This document shows positions 1 to 13,000 of a stretch of 64,000 nt of DNA, in pieces. The notes under the pieces are model-generated. The model searched no databases. It was not told the DNA's origin and saw only the letters and a list, made by a program, of their open reading frames with translations. A program made the position numbers and the translations under genes. Each line of letters opens with the position of its first letter. Within the stretch, counting starts at the first letter, position 1. The stretch covers positions 66,348,578 to 66,412,577 of the forward strand of contig NC_091014.1 of assembly GCF_041296385.1 (NCBI RefSeq), written 5' to 3'. The DNA comes from Aphelocoma coerulescens. Its lineage: Eukaryota; Chordata; Aves; Passeriformes; Corvidae.

Positions 1-3000
1 ACAACAGCTCCGTGGGAGCTGGGGATAGGACACTTTCAGGATGACCAAGGCAACCACATCCTCTATTTGTCTCTCTTTAGTTTTCAAACCAATAATAGAA
101 AAAACTGGTATTGTTTTTGGACCAAGTCAACAATACTGACTGATGTGGACCACTCCAAAAGGCAAAGGCCAAAATCAGTGAGTATTTGATCAGGCTGCAG
201 ATTTTTGCTGCTCAAGTTAAGGCCATGCATTCGCTCTCATCTCTTTCTTTCCCACCACCCAAAAAGGGCAATTATACCAAATTAGTAGTAGAGTAATAGA
301 GTAATAGAATAATAGAGTAGAACAGAGGATAAGGAGTTAAAAAAAAAAGTCCTTTGTACCTCTGTAAGATGGTCACTTCGTGATCTTTAATTAGGCCTGG
401 TGATCTCACTGGAACACTCTGGGCAGTCTCAAGGGGGTAACATGCAAGACCACATTGAGCTAAAAGCAGAAATGGAGAAAGAGCCTTCAGATAATAACTG
501 CACACATATTTTGAATTGTCACGTTACCCATCTTCTTCTTAAAGCTATTTGTAGAGATGCCAGCACACGTTACCTTGCTCCTGCAGCCAACCTAGTGATG
601 CTGCAGTCAGACAGGATGTCACTTTTTCACTGGGTTGTCTCATTGAGGCTGAGTAAGTTGATGTTTTTTCCACAGCTACTTGGAAACCACCATTCTTGTG
701 AATAATGTGGTGCACTCAGTATTAATTTGACACAGTGTAAGTTACAGTTATTAGAATACAAGCAAATTGCCTTGAACAATTAAGAGATGTCTTTCAGCTG
801 AAAACAAATTTAGGATTGATCTTAATCTCTGAAAGTTACCACCAGTACCAAACTTGCAAAAAGTGCAGGCTAGCAGAAAGCAGCAGAGCACAGCAGTAAA
901 TCTGCAAAGCCATTAGTCTTCTAGACAGCTGTTACAAATACAGCAGAAACGTATGGATCTACATAATCTCAAATGTAAAAAGTCATACCTTTCATTCAGA
1001 GGAGTGCTTTACAACCATTAATTAAACCTCATGACACTGCAGGGAGTTAGTAAAATGCTAATGCCAGTTTGGCAGATGTGTAAATTAGCCTATTTATCAT
1101 TCAATATTTGAATGTACTTGATCACATCCAGGGGAAACTGAACTGGAACCTTTTTATCTATTGATTTTCCTATGCTAGGGGATATGTATGGTATCTCAAG
1201 AGATTTAAAGAAGGAACGTTCCATTTTAAAATGAAATTATTTGGAATAATAGAGATTCTTTAATTTTCTACCTTTCCACAACAAAATTTAAAATAAATAT
1301 TCTCCCTCCGCTGTACCTAACACTTCACAAAAGACATATACAAATTTAGGAAGGTATGGAATAAGTTATTGTTTCTCTGTTTTATTTGCCTACTAAACAT
1401 TTTCAAGAGTACTTTTTCTGTAGAGATAATTAAAGATAAGTGCAACTAAATTATCAACCTACTTTCAAGTCAACCCATTCCTAGAAGAAAGGAAACAGCA
1501 CTAGGGCACAACACATGACTTATGATTTCCAAGGAGGAGGGGAAGGCAGATGAGAAGTAAGCAAATTCTTAATGTTCAGATAATCTAGAAAACCTTAGGT
1601 CCATTTGCTCTGGATAACAAATTTAATTAATGCTGTAAGCTTTCAAAAGATGAGGCACATTGAAAGAATCCATGGAATAAAATACTCGGTGCTGTGAAGC
1701 CTCAGTAGCACACTTAGCGAAGGGTAATTTAAGATGTCTGGCCTCTGAAGTCAATAAACACTTGAAAGGACTGGTGGTATCTCTAGCATATGGCACTTTT
1801 CAGAAGTGTTAAGGAAGGCCTGACCTTGTAATTTGGTGGGCAGGAAAGCAGCTGAAGCTGAGTGGTCCTAAGGCTTTCAGCTCTCTGCCCACTTCCCATC
1901 TGTTCCAAAAATCAGGACCCAGCAGAAAATACATTGCAGAATAATCACATAACTGGTCACACAAACTTACATTGTGTCTCCCTATTGAGCTGTATTCTAT
2001 TTTGGTTATAAAACCTTAGGAAAACATAGCAGGGGCTGAACAGGTAACTGAAAGGGACAATGTAATGACCTGGCAAAGCTGTAGAAGCCTAAATATGATT
2101 GCTACTAACATTACAGCTGTACAACTCACTAAGTCAGGGGTAATCAGATCTCCTCCTACGGGGAGAAAGCTGAGTCCTGCACTGCAGAGAGATGCTTACC
2201 TCAGTTCTCTCCATCTTTAGTTAGTCATGCTTTGGCTACGTAAACTCATCCAACTTCCTTTGAACCATCATGTCCTGACAGCTGCTAGGAACAGGATATC
2301 TGACCTGATAGGTATAGCAAATCCTAAATTCCTGGAAAGGGCCTCCTTTGAGTGTACTCTTTGGTATTTCCTTTCCTATGGAAATGGGCAGAACCGTCAG
2401 CCTCCTTGGAAACTGCAATTAATCCAGGGTGAGGAGCTCATTGCTGCAACAAAGATGCAGACAAAACTGTTTTTTCTTCTCAGCATGTCTACTCTTCAAA
2501 CATTCTGGTCGAGCCACATTCAGTAGGTTCAGCTTTGAGCTTGAAGCCAGAAAGTGCTCCAAGGCTGTGCTCCTGACTGTGATCCTACTAAAAAATGCTG
2601 TGCTAAATAAATATCTGATATATCTGGGATTTATTCCCTGGAAGGATCACAAAGTGTTTTGCATGCTATATATAGGAATCACTTCATCTACCACCAAAAT
2701 GTGGTTACATATGAAGTGAAAGGGAGGGCAGAGAACAGAAACACTGCAGCTATGATGTGAAAAATAGATCAGCTAATTTTAAAGGCAGATGAATTTCTTG
2801 AGCCTGAATCAGAGCCTTTGAATCTATTTAACAGAAAACATCACAAAAATCTTCATTGATGCCCTATTGTCAGGTTCTTGGCTCCCCTTTACTGCTGAAA
2901 CACAATGGTGCTATGTTTCAGTGGCCCTACCTGAATTCAGGCTTTGATGTACATTTGCCCTTTTACTGTAACATGATTATTTTAAATATAATTGTGACTA

Positions 3001-6000
3001 CCAGGGGGACTTGCCACAATGACACCAATTCCAAACACTGGAGAAAAAAGCAGCAAAGAAGGAAAGACTGGTAATAAATTACCTGACAACAGCCATTCCT
3101 GTAGTTCACCGGAACAGTGAGTAATGCATTCGCCGTCCCAGCAATCCTGCAAAATAAAGATCATCACTTACACTGAGGAGGAACCAAAGGCTCAGAAAGA
3201 CTCACACCCTCCATGCCCAGCAGCTGTTCTTCCACTTAGATCACAGTATCAAAGTCCCATCAATGCCTCTAGGCAGAGGCCAAGGATTGTACCCTCTCTC
3301 CCTGGGGACTGGACAGGCCCCACCAGGGTCTGGGACCTAAAGCTCTCCCAGGGTCATGGACTAGGACTGACAGTTTGGTGGCTTCTTCCAGCTGTTGCTG
3401 TGGAAATGAAGTTCTGGGGCATCTTCCTAGCTACTGCTAGGCTGTGTCCAATCCTTCAGTTCCTGCTTATCACTGACCATGGAGCTGGAGCTCTCCTTTG
3501 GCTCTTCCCTAATGCCACACCATCCATCTTCCCCTGGGGCATCTAACCCTGCCCTTAGGCTCAGGGTAAGAGCTTACACTGGGAATGAACCACCTCCAAA
3601 GCAGCAAGAGCAATGTCAGAGCTGGAGAAGGAAGCCAGTGCCTCACCAGAGCCTTACACTACCAGTTCTTCAAATTGTATCATTCATCTTCTACCTATAG
3701 CCATGTTCCAACGAGACTGCACAGTTCACAGCTCTGGTAATCAGTTCTGGAGCTTTTCATCTCGAGGTTACAAGTTCACAGTCTCCCTTGGTTATGACTG
3801 TAAGCCACCCTTTGGTGCTTTCCCTGACTTTTGTGTTTGTTGCAGGGCAGTTATCTCTACCTCTTTCTACCTGTTACCTGTTTCACCAGATTTTTTTTTA
3901 ATGGAACCCATTGTTTGGGTGGGACATGAATTGTAGGGTTGAAAATTGTAAGCTTGAAAAGCATATAAAGCATATAAAGAAAATATTTACATGTGGTAAA
4001 AATGCACTGGAATTCTTAAGGCTTTTACTTTCCACAGAATTTTGAGGGACAGAAAAATATAAAATATTCCTCTTCCTTTTTCCCAAGTAAACTGGGTTGC
4101 ACAAAACAAATCTAGCATGGTGCTGCAAAGTAATGACCACAGAGAGCAAGATCCAGTCTCCTGGAGATAGCCAAAAAAGATGCCAAGTCAGTGAACCTGT
4201 GAGAATAGTCAAAAACCCCCAGTCTCACCAGGAACATAGGATTTGCCATCCTGGATCAATTAATACACTCCTCATGAGAGCAGCATTTCTGCAAATACAT
4301 GGGGCAAAGGAGCTGAGAAAGCTTATTTGGGATGTCTCCTGTGAAATTCAGAGGCAGACTGATATCTATTTCAGGACAGTATGAAAGAAATGTATGCTGC
4401 TCCTAGCAATGAGATACCCTTCTGTAGATAAAGCTAACAGTTAGAAATGATGAATTTGCTTGCATTCAAATCCCCCAAAAACCAATCAAAGTGAAAATCT
4501 GTCTTTTCTCTGAAGGGTAGATTTAAATTCAGCCACTTATGACTGAAGCAAATACACAATTTAAATATTCCTGGCTTGTCCATTCTGCTTTATTTGAAGT
4601 ATTTCTGACTCTCTTTCCTAGCAAGGCACTCTAAACAAATAGCAGTTCAGAAAAGTTACATGTAGTTGAATTTAGTGAAGATATGGAGTTTTGATATTTG
4701 AATTTTTTTTTCCAAAATTCAGCTTTCAGGCTCATGCGAGCACGCAAGAAGTCTCAACTTCCATTTAGAAAAAGGGAAAAAAGCAGAAAGTTTCTAGCCC
4801 CTGTGGTTGCAAAGAAAGATTTTGAAAATAGAGATCATAAAGTCTCACAAGGCAGAAGACAAACAATAAACCTATTTATATTATTTTAAAACTTCCAAGT
4901 TTTTTAAGCCAGTAACATAATTTGGGGTGTAGGGTGAATGTCTGCTCCCTGATATTTGAATGCCTGGTTTGGAAATGCTGGACTTGATAGTATTATTTTC
5001 TACTTATTTTATATTTTTAGTATTGAGGACTAAAATTCCAAGTTTCAGTGGAGTAGAATGCTTTCTTCTCCTGAGGTGATAAATCCCTGAAAATAATGGA
5101 AATACTGATGGAACTGTAACTATACTGTCTCAAACTAGTCACCCTGATTTTTAGTTTCTAATTAAAAGCATATTTCTTTCAAAATTGGCTCTTATATAAC
5201 TTGTAAATCATTTTGGTGGCAGCTCAGAGGGAAATAAGGGGAATGTTGATCTTGGCAGGCTTGATCTTGGCAAGAAAAAAAGAATTTTCATCTGAACTTC
5301 AAATTCTTAAAACCTCTTAATCCAAACAATATATATACTGGGTCAAAGAGTTCTTTAAAAGAAGAAAAAAAAGCATCAGCAAGTTAAAAGTTGCAAAGAA
5401 ATTGACAGGTATTCTGCTGCCTCCCTGTGGAAGCTGGGATGCTTTAACTAGAATTCCTTTTGAAACCAGAATCGAGTGCACCAGCCTTTTTAGTTCAAAC
5501 CAATTTGCAAGAGTATTTCTAATTATCTGCTGGGTTTAAAAGCACAAACAATGCATGGGAGCAAAACAGATGAATGCTGTTGAAGGATGGGGGGGCGGGG
5601 GGGGATGGCCATGAAGGCACTGTGGGTGCTGCTCAGGCCCCAAGGGCTCTATCTGTTGCTAGTCTAGTGGCCAAGGCTGTGCTTTGAGTAATCAAGGAAC
5701 CTCATCCTGCTACACACTCCCACTACTCCTAAACTAAGCTCAAGAAGAAAAAAAAAGGTTTTAACCCCAAATCTGTCTTCTAGTTAGTGCAGGTAGGGAA
5801 GCAGCAAAGTGCTGCCAGTGGATTCAATTTCTCTGTAAATGGAGCTTCCACTTTGGGTCTCCCTCACCCCTGTGGAGCACAACCATGTGTGCTTCAATTC
5901 CATACCACTTCTGAAGAAAAACTGTGGAGATAAATAACTCTGACCCTCCCCTGAAGGAGAAAAACAGTACTTATTTTACAGAAGACAGTAGCAAACCACG

Positions 6001-9000
6001 GGCTTCTGGACAAGCCTCCTGTAGGGAGGGAAGGCCTGGAGTGAGCAGCACAGGGGACTGAGGGGAGAAGATGGGGAGGCAGTGGCACTCCTTGGCCAGC
6101 ACTAGAGGAGATATGAGCCAGTGCTGACTCAGCAAGCACTGCCTGCCAGAATAAGGTCGTGTGTGTGTCAGCATTGCCCTGCCTGCCCTTCTCCAGCACT
6201 GAAAGGACTGATCAGATCTTTGTTGCTCCTCGTCTCATATTTCTACTTCCCAAATTTCTTCAGCAGCTGACACTCACTGCTGTGTGATCCAGGTGCAATG
6301 GAGTCTGTCCTGGCATTTCTATTAAAGAAGAAATGGTGATCTGATTCCATCTCATCTGAGCCACCTGAGTGAGCTAAACCATCCTCAGGAGATGCACTGC
6401 TCCTTACTTAAGAATTGAATTACTTTCGGGGGAGGGGAGGGGAGGGGAGGGGTGAGGAGGTGGGAGAAACCTTCCTCTAGAGATTATAAAGGAAACCCAG
6501 GAGACATCTTGATCCATGTACTTGGAATTATACAGGATTAACGACAACTGCATGAGCATGGGCTGGGTGTACAGCCTACCAGCTCACTAAACACACCCAG
6601 GACAAGACACCACTGACTGTTTTAGCTTCTCTGGGGCACTTTCCCAAGAGTCATGATGAGTTCACAAGAATGCAGGTTCAGTGGGGGTTTATGTCATTTG
6701 TCCTCTACAAAGTGGACAGTCTTCTCTCCAGGCCCAAGCCAGCACAGACTGTGAGATTATTGCATCACATTCAAGCTCTCCAAGAGATCTTGATGAAGCC
6801 ACCAAAACTGAAGAAAGCCACAGCATATATTGTGCCAACAGGTAATGAAATATCTTTAAGAATAGGTTTTCCGAGCAGTAATTCCCCTTAGACATTTTCT
6901 GTCACACTTTTCTCATATGGCTTTAAACATACCAGGACATGCCTAGTACATAGAGAAATAACACAGAGCAGGACATCACTGAGCTTGAAAACTACTTAAG
7001 GAGATATCTGAGCAATCCACCTGCAGAAGTAGCTTAATCTTCAAATAATCACAATATTTTGTTTTATTAGCATTAAATGTTGCCACAAGCTGAAAAATTA
7101 TCAACTCCTAAAAATATAAGATTGCTTTTTTGGCACAAAGAGCCTCAATCTGTACGTAATTGTTGTATTTCTGACTACACTGGTGTGCAAACATTAATTC
7201 CTGGTTTGCTTCTCCCTCTCCCTGCTCCCTTTTTCATTCCTGTCAAGGTGGTATATCCTCACGAGGAGGCACTTATTCTGTCTAGGATGGCCTCATGTCT
7301 AGGGCTGACCTGGAGAGTCATGAAACACAGGCTTTACCTAGAAATCATAGCCCCACTGAGTTCCTAATTACAGAAAGGGCAAGAAGGACACAGGATCTCA
7401 CCTGATTTACACTCTATGTGCCAGTAGTGTGAATTTTCTCATGCAGACCAGATGTCAGTTGAGCAAGAAACAGCAGCACCAGCAATGGCTCCGTTTTCCA
7501 CTTCATATAACTATGGAAGCTGGTTGGCAGGATTTTTGTTCCTGCCAAATTTCTCACATTTTTTTTCTGCCTCTGTTGAAAGTCTGAGGGAAAATTTCAG
7601 TTTTCAGATTTTTGACTGAAAAAGTGAAACAACTTAAAAAAAAAAAAAACCAGCAGCCACTTCAGGGAAAGTGATCTGTAACCCTAAGAAAAGCACTACT
7701 TTAATTCCTAGTACCACCTTTAAAAGAAAACACTTCTGTTATTTGCTGTCTTGCATCTGTCTTTCTCACAGGAAGAAATATTTGCAAGAAAAAAAAATAT
7801 TTTTGGAGGCATTTATTTCAGTTCTGTGATCTCTAAACCCCTTCTTCTCAAAGAAAAGGGCAGAGAACTCGAAATAAAAGTGTGTGGGAAGAAATGGTCT
7901 GTAACCATCTTCTTCCATGGAATAAAAAGGACAATGTAAGTAAGGAGAAAGAAATCCTCTCATTTGCTTACTTCTCATCTATTCTCCATTAAAAAACCAA
8001 ATAGAGGGAACACCTTTCAAGTAAAACAAAGCAGGCAATTCTCTTTTCCAAGGGAATGTGTAAATTATGGAGAAAAACAGTTTTGGTGATTTCTGTTGTT
8101 TCTGTGGTGCCTTTTTTCACCTGTGGGTAAGGAAAGAGAATGGGAAAGTTCTACAAAAGCAGGAATTCTGATCCTCTTGTCAAATAAAACAATATGACTC
8201 TTTTTAATGAGTCAAACGTTCCTGTTTCTTTTTTTTTTTCCCCAAGAGCCTCAAACACTGTCTCAAAACCTTAAAAAAAAAATTCCATAAAGTATTTACT
8301 TTTTAATGCATCGCTCCTCAGGCCACATCAGTGATTAATGAATGACCTGGAAGATGTCATCCAATGACCAATCGATAGATTGAGTGAGCAATCTGTGTTT
8401 TTGTCCACCTACCTACTTATCACTGCTTGGACACAGTGTTTCTTCAGTCTCAGGTCACACTCTGCTTAGCATTTTCACCTAAATATTAAAAACAAGGGGC
8501 ATAAGGATCGAGAACTTGGTAGAGTGTAGAGATGAACTACAACAAATGTGTGTGGTGTGGTCTTTAGCAGAAATACTTCAGTGAGAGTTTAAGGTTTCCA
8601 GGGCTGAGGATCTGAGCAGTGTCATCATCCCCTTCACTGTCCCAGCTATGACATGGTTACCTGAAAAGTTGAAACAGACAAAGGACCCAGTATTTCCTTT
8701 TTTTTGGAAACAGGACCAGCTCCTACAGGACTTCTTCTCACAAGGCCCTAATCCCATGTAGGACAATGTGTTGGACCTCATCTGAGCACAGAGCCCATAG
8801 TTTAAGCAAACACCCAACCACACATCTGTGGGAAAATGTCTGAAGCAGGTAGATTTTCCAGTTAGCCTGAAAGAAAAAGGGAGAAACATGTTTGGGCTGT
8901 AGTCTGTGTGTCATACAGTTCATTTATCCCCTTTCATATCTTTTGGGAGGGAAAGGAAACAGATCAGTTTCTTACTTCACCTACAGATGTGATTTACTTG

Positions 9001-9221
9001 GGGACCTTCATGGTCCCCCAGATTTTAGCTAAGTGGCACTTGAGCAATCAGGTGCTTTGGAGCAGGATGAGCACAACTATCCTGTGGAGGAAACTTCAGG
9101 AAAGCACCAGGCAGGGAGTTCAGCTCAGTGAGGTTCTCCCTGCAGGGCTGCCAAAGCCAGGAGAGGATGGACAGCAGAGCTGTGAGAAACACGGCAGTTC
9201 TGGTCATCTTCTGGTGACTGA
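1..9221. other. Intergenic DNA, no gene recognised
   Basis: AT-rich sequence with only chance reading frames of up to about 140 codons. I see no splice-flanked coding exon, no EGF-type exon of a neighbouring gene and no RNA gene. A degenerate AGTAATAG-type repeat lies at about 281-320 and G-rich runs at 5589-5604 and 6428-6453. Confidence 0.6.
6428..6453 (+). repeat. GGGGA tandem run, G-quadruplex candidate
   Basis: Five runs of four or more G, each separated by a single A, lie on the + strand in intergenic DNA. This fits the G4 folding rule with one-base loops. A second shorter G-rich run is at about 5589-5604. Confidence 0.75.
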
Positions 9222-9316
9222 TCATAGAATCATTAAGGCTGGAAAAGACCTCTCAGGTCATCGAGTCCAACCAGTAACCTCGCACAGACAGCCCTGCCAC
9301 CAAACCACGTCCCTAA
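9222..9316 (-). mobile_element. CR1 LINE fragment, 3' end part (split by an LTR)
   Basis: The text starts ATCATAGAATCATTAAGGCT, then reads GGAAAAGACC and ATCGAGTCCAACC. This is the reverse complement of the familiar bird CR1 3' end with its ATTCTATG-type tail. It runs to CACGTCCCTAA, where the CR1 match stops; it resumes at 9806 after an LTR insertion. The orientation (3' end at the left) puts the element on the minus strand. Confidence 0.85.
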
Positions 9317-9805
9317 TGAAATGAATAAGATGAATGTGTCTTTACAAACAAACGGTGAGAATCTGCTTGTAGATAGGGCCAGGAACTTACAGATAGGGAA
9401 CTAATGGAAGAATCTGTCAGTTCTAGGAAATGTTGCTAATTGACACAGACTGCTGCTCAGCCAAGGCTGAGTAAAATTCCTGAACTTAGAGAAAAAGAAC
9501 AAAGACTTAATAGAATTATGAATAGTGTTTTGTTATTAGAGGAACAAAAAAGGGGGGGTGCATATTAGAGGGGGGCATAGACTGGGAGATTCGGGAAATC
9601 TGTACTTTCCAAGTACCTCAGCCAGTGGGGGAAGGAAGACGGTGATGTGTCTGGGAAATTAGGATAAAAAGGGGGCTGCACCCCCAACAATTTGAGGGAC
9701 CCCATGGGAAATGCCCCACGGCCTCTCCCTTTATTCGAGTAAAGTTACAGGACTCCTCTGTCTCCCTTTTGGACATAAACCTCTGGTGGTGTGAATTTTT
9801 CTACA
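9317..9805 (+). mobile_element. Solo LTR of an endogenous retrovirus inserted in CR1
   Basis: This 489-bp insert begins TG, ends CA (CTACA) and is flanked on both sides by CTAA (9313-9316 and 9806-9809), a 4-bp target-site duplication. The interrupted CR1 reads through when the insert is removed. Inside it are a TATA-like GATAAAAAGG at about 9663-9672 and a polyadenylation-like GAGTAAAG at about 9737-9744, in the order expected for a + strand LTR. No internal retroviral region is present, so it is a solo LTR left by recombination. A 4-bp duplication is typical of gammaretrovirus-like (ERV1) elements; the family is not certain. Confidence 0.8.
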
Positions 9806-9965
9806 CTAAGAACCACATCTACAAGTTCCTGGAACGCTGTGAGGGCTGGCGAATCAGACCCTTCCCTGGGCAGCCTGTCCCAACGCTTCACTACCCTTTC
9901 GGTGAAGAATTTCCCATCCCAGGATCCAAATGGAAGCTCCGCTGGCACCACCTGAGCCCTTTCCC
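9806..9965 (-). mobile_element. CR1 LINE fragment, continuation after the LTR
   Basis: The match resumes with CTAAGAACCACATCTACAAG. Further in it has CCCTGGGCAGCCTGTCCCA, a TTTCGGTGAAGAATTTCCC block and CTGGCACCACCTGAGCCC, all characteristic of the bird CR1 3' region read in reverse. Homology fades near 9965, where a CpG-dense patch begins. Confidence 0.85.
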
Positions 9966-10023
9966 TGAGGGGAAAGGCCCGGGCCGGGTGAGGCCGAGCG
10001 GGCGCGCGCGCTCCCGCCGCGTG

Positions 10024-10037
10024 CCACCAGGGGGCGC
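10024..10037 (+). promoter_or_regulatory. Perfect CTCF core motif in a short CpG-rich patch
   Basis: CCACCAGGGGGCGC satisfies every position of the CTCF core CCASYAGRKGGCRS. It sits in about 130 bp of CpG-dense DNA (9966-10095) with no coding gene nearby. The motif points to the right, toward the MPPED1 promoter 20 kb away. Binding is inferred from the motif only. Confidence 0.6.
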
Positions 10038-10099
10038 CACCGCCCCGCCCGGGCCGCCTCAGGAGCCGCCGCGGGATGGGGCCGGGTCCGCGGAAAAGC

Positions 10100-13000
10100 G
10101 GGGGAAAATAAACGAGTAAAAAGCAGAGTAAAAAAGGAAACGAAAGGTCAGCACCTCACAGGAAATGCCCTCCCAATTTCCCTCTCCAGACGAAATATTT
10201 TTAAGAGCCTGTTAAAAAAAAAAAAGAAAAAAGTTTGGAGGGGGAAATATCTTAAACAACATTTTTTTTTAAGACAGATTATTCTTATTTTTGACCTTGA
10301 TTCCAGGTATTAGGAAGAACGTGTGAATGTGAGCGCTCCCTGCGTCGTCTCCGTGGTGCAGAAGAACTTAATCTTTTACTGTGAAAATAATGATGAGTAG
10401 CTGTTTCTGAGTTCTGATTGAAACAGCTTATTGTTTATGTTTTAATGGAAAAAAAAAAAAAAATATATTTTGTCACTTCGGTCTAAAAAATAAAGGATAT
10501 CTATGAGTACTACTCACTTTTCTGGAAATAATAGGAGTAATATACGGAGAAATGGAGCAGCTGAAAAATTAAGCCTGTGAAGCAGATCCTTGCTTTTTTT
10601 TTTCCAGGAGTGAAAAAGATGATTTCACTCATTGATTAAAATAAAATGGATTTGAGTTTAATGAACAAAATTAGATTTTTTTTTTCTTTTTTTTTTTTAA
10701 GTAGTTCTTAAACTGCAAATTCCTGGCCAGGTCTGTCAGTTCCACTGTATCTGCAACAGCCTGGAAATTTCTCAGTTTCAGGGACTGTTCCTTTATTTCT
10801 TAGCACTTTTGAGAGTCTGTTTCTCTCTACCTAGATAAGAATGCCTTAATTATGCTTATTCTGTAGAGAGTGGTGGAATACAGGTTTCTGTGCCCACACT
10901 TGCTCTCAGCGACGCTGCTTTTAATGACCTTAAGCCATGCTACAGAGAGTAATCACTAAATTCTACCTAAAATTGTTTGGGATTTTGGATTTTTTGTCAT
11001 TTTTCTGAAGTAAAAAATTATGTTTCAGAGAGAAAAAAAAATAATGTTGCCAGAAAAAAAAAAAAATCATTCAATGCACTGATTTTTCAGTACTGTCCTG
11101 AAGAATTCTCCAAGAGGTTAAAACTACTGAGTTGAATGAGCTTTTTATCTTCTCCTATTCCTTTTAAATAAACATGTACCTGAAACAAAAGAGTATCTGC
11201 CTAAAGGAAATACTAAAGAGAAATCACCTGTTTTTTAACTTGCCTTTGATTTTCAAACCTTTAGAATTTCTAGATTCAAACATATCTCTGCTATCACAAA
11301 AGCTGAAACATGGCCATTTTTGAGGGAGCGGGGATAATCCTGATTCCAGCAAGTGAGGGCAAGGAAGATGCTGCATGTTGTGATGGATGGCAAGGGAGCA
11401 AACCTGGGGCTCACACAGTGGGAGAGAGGTCAGTAATGTGCTCCACTGCCAGTGAGGAAGGGGCAAAATCAAGGAAGAGATAAAGGACACAGCCCAGTGC
11501 CCTGGGCAAAGCCCACCCATGGGGTATGATGGGCAACTTAGAGCTGAAGGAGATGGCCCTGATCCACCTTTTGCTTCTCGGCTCCTGATTGCTAAACCAC
11601 CCTCAAACTTTGCCAGTATTTATACAAGACTTGCTGTTTTCAAGGGGGCTGGGACCTCTGTTCAGCAAAAATTAATACATTATTTAATTTGGAAAGCATA
11701 TTAAATTCTTTTTTTAGTTCACTACACTTCACTCCCCAGTGAAAGCAGCTCTGTCACTACAAGTGAGATTGCTTTGATATTTACCTGAGCTCAAAAAAAT
11801 GCCATTTCTCAATCTTACTGAAGATGACAAGTAATAATTAGGAGGGGGAACACTGTCTGAGGAATAAAGGATAATAACAAAGGCAGCATTGCATCTGTTG
11901 TTAAAATACTGAAATAAAATAAGACTAGGCATGTACCATCCCATTTTCTCTTACAAAGGGTATGGATTGAAGGCTGATTAATGTCTTGTATGGCATTACT
12001 GCCAGCTTTTTAAAATGAATGTTCTTGCCAGGTCAGATTTGGAAGGTGAAAGGAATATATTTATTTTTAAATTTCTGTCACAACAAAGTTAAAATAGCAC
12101 AGGCACGTATGAGTGCACTTTCTAGTGACTCACGTATCACACTCATCCAATAAGGATCCACATCTATTAAGGATCAGGGGAGGCAGCAGAGCAGAAACCA
12201 AGCACTGGCATGATGCTCCACGTGCAGGGTGAGCACAGGGTTCCTCCTCTGTGGCTCTGTTCACCCCTCATCATTTGCCACAACTGCTTTGTCACAAGCT
12301 CTTCAGATGCAGAGACTGGTCCTCCCCACGAGCAGAGTGCCTAGAGGTGGAGTTTTGCTATCAGCCTAGGCGTCTATGCCCTACTCTAATGCAAATAATA
12401 AATGAAAGGCTTATTGTGCCTTCATGCTGAAGACAGCACCTCAACCGCAATCATGATAAATGCAAAACAATCTCTCTCATTTATCCAGGTCTTTTTTTGT
12501 TCTGCCAAAGCCACAAACAAAGCAGGAAAGAAAAAGAAGGTAAAAATAGCACATTTAGTCTTGCATTCCTAGTAGGGCTTTGATGACAACCACACGCAGT
12601 GGATTATATATACTTCATTTTCCAGCTAATAACATGAACTATTCATTCTGTTCCAACAGACCACACATTCCAAAAATATTTCATGTATGTTTAATACACT
12701 GATTATTTCCTCCATCATGCTACTAAAGGCAAATTAAATATACCTAATGATCCCTTCCAGTTCTACAATCCCTTTCATCCAAAGGTCCTAAGGCACACTA
12801 CAATTGTTGATTTGCCATGAAAAACACCCTGCCATAGAGCTGTGTTAATAAATGATTTTGGTAGCTGAATCTAATACACATTTGGTTTCAGTATGACCCA
12901 CAGTTACACTTTTAGCTTTAAGGAAAGGAAAAACATTCATTTTCCAGTGAAAGGAAACATTCTGTTTAACCTGAAGCATTTTATTTCTGGAGAATGTCGA

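Noticed and set aside
9769..10119. A 116-codon frame across the CR1 and CpG patch
   Set aside because: It crosses the LTR/CR1 junction into CpG-rich non-coding DNA and does not follow any CR1 protein frame.
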